NCBI GenBank assembly: GCA_016712275.1
Contig: JADJRI010000006.1
Span: 124,001 to 188,000, forward strand
DNA from: Planctomycetota bacterium
GTDB lineage: Bacteria > Planctomycetota > Phycisphaerae > UBA1845 > UTPLA1
DNA length: 64,000 nt
Direction of reading: 5' to 3'
How positions within the stretch are numbered: position 1 is the first letter of the stretch; the number at the start of each line of letters is the position of its first letter. The position numbers and the translations under genes were made by a program. The notes under the pieces were generated by a model. The model saw only the letters and a list, made by a program, of their open reading frames with translations, did not search any database and had not been told where the DNA came from. Positions 60,010 through 64,000 of this stretch are shown piece by piece.

Positions 60010-61008
60010 ATGACCGATCAACATGCACCCGACGACCGTGTCAAGTCCGCAGAAGAATCCGCGCTCGCGGAAATCCAAAGCGCGGCATAGCTCGATACGG
60101 TCGAGCAGCTCCGAATTCGCTTTCTGGGCAAGCAGGGCGAAATCTCCTTATTGCTTCGCAGCCTTGGCAAGTTGCCCGAGGACCAGCGCCCCGCCTTCGG
60201 GCAGGCCGTCAATCAGGCGAAGAACCGGGTGCAGACGGCGCTCGACGAACGCAAACAGCACTTGCAGGCCACGACAAAATCCAAGCCGAGAGAGTGGATT
60301 GACGTCACCCTGCCGGGCATTCGCCGCGAGATCGGCCGACGACATCCGCTCATGCAGACGATGGAAGAATTAAAGACCATCCTGCAGGGCATGGGCTTTC
60401 GCTACGACGACTATCCCGAAATTGAGACCGAATACAACAATTTCGACGCGCTCAACACGCCGTCGTGGCATCCGTCGCGCGACATGCACGACTCGTTTTA
60501 TTCCGAACAGGGGCATGTCATGCGCACGCACACGTCGGCCTTTCAGGTGCATGCCATGAAGCAGGCATCATCGCCGCCCATCCGGGCCATGACTGCAGGC
60601 CGCTGCTACCGGCGCGACGAAATCGACGACACGCATTTTCCGATTTTTCACCAACTCGACGCGATTGCGATCGACCGGACAATCTGCTTCGCCGATCTGA
60701 AGCATACGTTGTATCAAATGCTGACGGCCTTTCTCGGCCCCGGCATTCAGTTGCGTTTTCGGCCCAGTTATTTTCCCTTTACGACACCGAGCGCCGAAGT
60801 GGATGTTTTTTATCGCGGGCGATGGATGGAACTGCTTGGCTCCGGCATGATGCGGCCCGAAGTGCTTCGCAACGGCGGAATCGATCCGGCCGAGTGGCGG
60901 GGTTTTGCATTTGGGATGGGCATCGACCGGATCACGATGGCGAAATTCAATGTTACGGATATTCGGCTGCTTTATGAAAACGAAGCGGCGTTTTTGACTC
61001 AGTTTTGA
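60010..61008 (+). CDS. pheS: Phenylalanyl-tRNA synthetase alpha subunit with an in-frame amber codon
   Basis: PheS is the catalytic subunit of the alpha2-beta2 enzyme. The N-terminal coiled coil (VEQLRIRFLGKQGEISLLLRSLGKLPEDQRP) is intact, as are motif 2 (MRTHTSAFQVHAM and TAGRCYRRDEIDDTH), and the C-terminal GSGMMRPEVLRNGGID and FAFGMGIDRITM with the active-site Arg. Codon 27, at 60088-60090, is TAG; the frame is open on both sides (AEIQSAA before, LDTVEQLRIRFLG after). Translation from the later TTG near 60151 would lose most of the coiled coil that binds tRNA. pheT follows after a long inverted repeat. Length is 332 residues plus the amber. Confidence 0.93.
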
Positions 61009-61040
61009 TGCCGCTTCGCGATTGGTGTTGAAGCGAATCC

Positions 61041-61190
61041 GAGCCGGATCGTGTCGATCCGGGGCCTGTTGTGACGAGGCCGGCGGTGTTCTCGCGAAGT
61101 AATTCGATATTGGAGTTTACGAAGAAGAGTTTTCGCACAATCGAGCGCCGGCTCTTTTCGAGCAGGCCCCGGATCGACACGATCCGGCTC
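61041..61190. repeat. 150-nt inverted-repeat element between pheS and pheT
   Basis: Two perfect 28-nt arms (61041-61068 and 61163-61190) are reverse complements. Each arm is itself a small hairpin (CCGGATC-GTGTC-GATCCGG). A weaker inner stem GCCGGCG (61079-61085) and CGCCGGC (61146-61152) continues the fold. The element accounts for most of the 229-nt spacer in what is normally a tight pheS-pheT operon, and resembles a MITE or paired REP unit. Confidence 0.8.
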
Positions 61191-61237
61191 GCGATGCGTG
61201 CATCGCACCGCGCGATGAAGCAATCAAGGCTCCCTAC

Positions 61238-63640
61238 ATGCTCATCAACACGACCTGGTTGAACGAATACATCGAACCGAAGATTTCCGCAGGGGATATC
61301 ATCGATATTCTTCCGAAGATCGGCCTCGAAATCGAATCAACGCATATTCTGAAGAACGATCTCGCCGACATTCGCATTGGATTCATCCGCAAGAAGAATG
61401 CCATATTAGCGGCACCAGCCATGTTCGCCTGCGAAGTCGAGGTCGCAAAAGGCAGGCGCGTGCCCATCGTCTGCGCGTCGGAACATGAAATCGAGATCGG
61501 CTGGGGCGTGCCTGTCGCACTGGCCGGCACCCGATTGCCGCATGGTCGCACGATCACGGCCGGTCAGTTTCACGGCGTCGAATCGCAGGGCATGATCTGC
61601 CTCGACGGCGAGCTCGGCTTTCTGGCCACCGGCACCGGCCTGCAAGTCTTCAAAGACGAGGCGACGCTCGGCCAATCGCTGACATCGCTTATCACAATCG
61701 AGGATTGTCTTCTTGATCTCAATGTGCTGCCCAATCGTCCAGATTGTCTCGGCCACATCGGCGTTGCCCGCGAAGTGGCCGCCGCAACCGGACGAACGCT
61801 GCGCTATCCGGAAACGAAATCGGCGATCACGGCGGGCAAGCAGATCATCGCCGTCGACATTCAGGCGCCGGACCTATGCCCGCGCTACTCCTGCCAGCTT
61901 ATTCGCAATGTGAAAGTCGGCCCGTCGCCCGCGTGGCTCAAGTCGCGACTTCTGGCCATCGGTTGCAAACCCATCAACAACATCGTGGATATCACCAACT
62001 ATGTCATGTATGAATGGGGCCAGCCGCTTCATGCGTTCGATTATGCGAAGCTGCAGGGTGACAAAATCGTCGTGCGGCGCATGAAGCCCGATGAAAAGCT
62101 CGAACTGCTCAGTGGTAAGACGATCGACGGCACGGCGTCCGGGCTGGTGATTGCCGATGCGGTCAAGCCCGTGGCACTCGCCGGCATCATGGGCGGCCGG
62201 CCGACGGCCACTGAGTCGTGGTCCACGGATGTTCTCTTGGAGGCGGCGAACTTCGAGCCGGTGAACATTCGAAAATCGGTCAAGGCGATCGACCTCGGCC
62301 TCGAAACGCGCGGCACGGCCAGCTCTTATCGTTTCGAGCGCGGCACCGATCCGAACTCGATTCTCAACCGCGCCCGCGAACGCGCGGCCGACCTGATCTG
62401 CGAGCTCGCCGGCGGCTCGCGCGAGGGCGGAGTATCCGACTCGTATCCAAAAAAACTGGAACCGCGCGTGTTCAAACTGACCAGCGATGGACTCAGCGGG
62501 TATCTCGGTGTGGCGGTTGATGCGAAGACCATCAAGACATCTCTCGAACGGCTGGAAATGAAATGCAGCGATGATCTGACGGTGGAAGTGCCGACGTGGC
62601 GCGTCGATGTGAACGATCCCGTTGTGTTGATCGAGGATGTCGCCCGGCAGCTCGGTTTCGATTCCATTGTCGCGCGGCCCAATCCGGGCGTTGCGACCAT
62701 CGGCATCCGTTCTCCGCTCGACAAGGTTCGGCAGTTGGTCACGCAGAATCTCGTTGCGGGTGGCTTTCTCGAATCGCGCAATCCACCGCTGGAAAGTGCC
62801 GATGCCAAAGCCGTGTTCGGCAACAAACCACCTGCTTCGATTGTGCGTCTCAGCAATCCGTCGAATCGGGAAATGTCGGTGGTGCGCTGTTCACTTTTCG
62901 GCGGCCTGCTTCGATCGATGGAGCGGAACATTCGCCGCGGCACGACGACGGCGCGGCTCTTCGAGATCGACCGCATTTTCTGGCTCGACGGCAACCCGCC
63001 CGCGCCGAAGGATCGCTGGATGGTCGCGGGCGTGGTCGGCGGAATGGTGCAGGACATGAACTGGCGCGGCGGGGCGGCGAAGCTGGACTTTTTCGATCTG
63101 AAGGGTGTGGTTGAGAACGTGCTGGATGGTGTCAGCGCGAAGGAACGCCGCTTCGAACCGGTGGAGATGGCCCATTTTGTTCCCGGAACAGTTGCCGCGA
63201 TCAAGGTCGGCGGCCAACACATCGGCTGCATCGGTGAATTCGCGCCTGGAATTGTCGACACTGGAAAGATGCAGGTTCGCCTCTTTGGTTTCGAGCTGGA
63301 CTTGCAGGCGTTGGTGCCCGGATTTCTTGAAGTGCGCGCGTCCAAGCCGCCGGCTCGTATGCCGGCCGTCACGCGCGATCTGGCGATTGTCGTCGCCGAG
63401 GATGTGCCGTTTGAATCGATCGAGCAGGACATTCGCGGTGCGGCCGGAGCGGGGTTGGAATCGCTTCGTCTCGTCGATGTCTACCACGGCTCGCAGATTC
63501 CCAAGAATCACAAAAGCCTGGCAATGGCCTTCGTCTTTCGCGAACACAGCCAAACGCTCACGGCGGAGGCTATCACCGCCATTCTGGAGGGTGTGATGAA
63601 GTCGCTCAAAGAGAAATTCGCGGCAACGCTTCGCGCGTGA
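61238..63640 (+). CDS. pheT: Phenylalanyl-tRNA synthetase beta subunit
   Basis: The 800-residue protein has the PheT domain order: N-terminal LINTTWLNEYIEPKISAGDI, an EMAP-like tRNA-binding domain, the B3/B4 editing domain (RNVKVGPSPAWLKSRLLAIGCKPINNIVDITNYVMYEWGQPLHAFD), B5 (TSDGLSGYLGVAVDAK), the catalytic-like core (DKVRQLVTQNLVAGGFLE) and a C-terminal FDX-ACB anticodon-binding domain (KPPARMPAVTRDLAIVVAEDVPFESI). It is intact, with the ATG at 61238. PheT follows pheS in the same direction. Confidence 0.95.
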   Translation: MLINTTWLNEYIEPKISAGDIIDILPKIGLEIESTHILKNDLADIRIGFIRKKNAILAAPAMFACEVEVAKGRRVPIVCASEHEIEIGWGVPVALAGTRLPHGRTITAGQFHGVESQGMICLDGELGFLATGTGLQVFKDEATLGQSLTSLITIEDCLLDLNVLPNRPDCLGHIGVAREVAAATGRTLRYPETKSAITAGKQIIAVDIQAPDLCPRYSCQLIRNVKVGPSPAWLKSRLLAIGCKPINNIVDITNYVMYEWGQPLHAFDYAKLQGDKIVVRRMKPDEKLELLSGKTIDGTASGLVIADAVKPVALAGIMGGRPTATESWSTDVLLEAANFEPVNIRKSVKAIDLGLETRGTASSYRFERGTDPNSILNRARERAADLICELAGGSREGGVSDSYPKKLEPRVFKLTSDGLSGYLGVAVDAKTIKTSLERLEMKCSDDLTVEVPTWRVDVNDPVVLIEDVARQLGFDSIVARPNPGVATIGIRSPLDKVRQLVTQNLVAGGFLESRNPPLESADAKAVFGNKPPASIVRLSNPSNREMSVVRCSLFGGLLRSMERNIRRGTTTARLFEIDRIFWLDGNPPAPKDRWMVAGVVGGMVQDMNWRGGAAKLDFFDLKGVVENVLDGVSAKERRFEPVEMAHFVPGTVAAIKVGGQHIGCIGEFAPGIVDTGKMQVRLFGFELDLQALVPGFLEVRASKPPARMPAVTRDLAIVVAEDVPFESIEQDIRGAAGAGLESLRLVDVYHGSQIPKNHKSLAMAFVFREHSQTLTAEAITAILEGVMKSLKEKFAATLRA

Positions 63641-63861
63641 TCAAGGTTTATAGCCCAGCCCCAAACGTGGCAGGGTCCAATGCGCGACGGCGCAGACCAA
63701 GGGACAATCGCTTCAAACAATGCGTAGGACTGAGATTCGAGTGCCTGATGTGTTTCACTGGTCGCTATTGGCGGCGTTTTCTCATTGGTTTGTTACAGCT
63801 GCTCCCATTTTCCCTACTCCTTCGGAGTTGGGCTAAACAGGAATGCACCCATTCGAAACCA

Positions 63862-64000
63862 CTAATGACTACTTGTTTCCACAGGCCGCAAGCAGTCCAG
63901 CAATTCTCGATGCACCGCCTCATTTGCGCTGGTCAGCAGGCTGCCTGAAAACACGACGTTGTCGCGCGTGCCGGCCAAACTCGTCGCTACACCGCCCGCC
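63862..64000 (-). CDS. C-terminal end of an unidentified gene, 5' cut by the window edge
   Basis: The frame reads GGVATSLAGTRDNVVFSG, then SLLTSANEAVHRELLDCLRPVETSSH and a TAG at 63862-63864. The pattern (conserved Gly-rich strand, VVFSGS, then a helix) is reminiscent of the C-terminus of ASKHA-fold sugar kinases, such as N-acetylglucosamine kinases, but only about 45 codons are visible. The preceding 63641-63861 spacer holds nothing clear. Confidence 0.4.
   Translation of the reverse strand, partial: AGGVATSLAGTRDNVVFSGSLLTSANEAVHRELLDCLRPVETSSH

Noticed and set aside
63637..63948. A 103-codon frame after pheT
   Set aside because: It overlaps the pheT stop, lacks a ribosome site and runs antisense to the more convincing partial gene at the window edge.

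Overview
The window looks like a contig from an uncultured planctomycete, probably close to Phycisphaerae. The grounds are high GC, four secreted proteins ending in EF-hand/dockerin-type repeats (DMNGDMVVDNADV-like), many long secreted or membrane proteins of unknown role, and a Cys-tailed MazG. This is inference from gene content; no marker tree was possible. Coding disruption is heavy. About 20 frameshifts and two in-frame amber codons break at least 15 genes, including smc, ftsH and pheS, which a living cell cannot lose. Many breaks fall in short homopolymers, so I treat these genes as intact with sequence error and annotate each as one gene.

Layout. 1-1.4 kb: end of a dockerin-type secreted protein. 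1.4-8.5 kb: a co-directional arsenic island, with arsR under a strong sigma70-like promoter, then arsM, acr3, a secreted thioredoxin-fold protein, an FtsX-type permease, its LolD-type ATPase, a DUF2703 lipoprotein and a thioredoxin-type arsenate reductase. Nearly every product carries CC or CxxC motifs. 8.6-17.2 kb: manA, arfB, an esterase lipoprotein, a stand-alone tRNA-binding protein, aroA, a beta-helix surface protein and a ParE-type toxin-antitoxin pair. 17.5-24.8 kb: smc facing ftsH across a shared terminator, an LptE-like lipoprotein and a small dockerin protein. 24.8-28.6 kb: a gene-poor accessory zone with palindromic repeats, a REP-associated (RAYT) transposase with its repeats, an RHS fragment and two probable immunity genes. 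28.7-32.8 kb: a soluble histidine kinase, the classic rpsO-pnp pair and a single-domain response regulator.

33-44.7 kb: a second esterase lipoprotein, then a minus-strand group of MazG, a GATase-like membrane protein, an ABC ATPase, a secreted protein and a tandem-fused ABC-2 permease, with GTGA and ATGA overlaps showing translational coupling, followed upstream by a TPR-metallopeptidase. 45-51.5 kb: polytopic membrane protein, GT87- and GT39-like glycosyltransferases, a flavin-reductase-domain protein and a MacB-type permease. 51.6-56.4 kb: an AT-rich protease-like dockerin protein and a GH15-like glucosidase with a dockerin, the latter preceded by a perfect LacI-type operator. 56.8-59.9 kb: HU protein, pirin, and a divergent SDR/TetR pair with a candidate operator. 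60-63.6 kb: pheS and pheT, split by a 150-nt inverted-repeat element. The window closes inside a minus-strand gene.

The best candidate for an undescribed system is the arsenic island with its dedicated FtsX/LolD ABC module, thioredoxin-fold protein and Cys-rich DUF2703 lipoprotein. The second is the eroded RHS toxin/immunity region invaded by a REP transposase.
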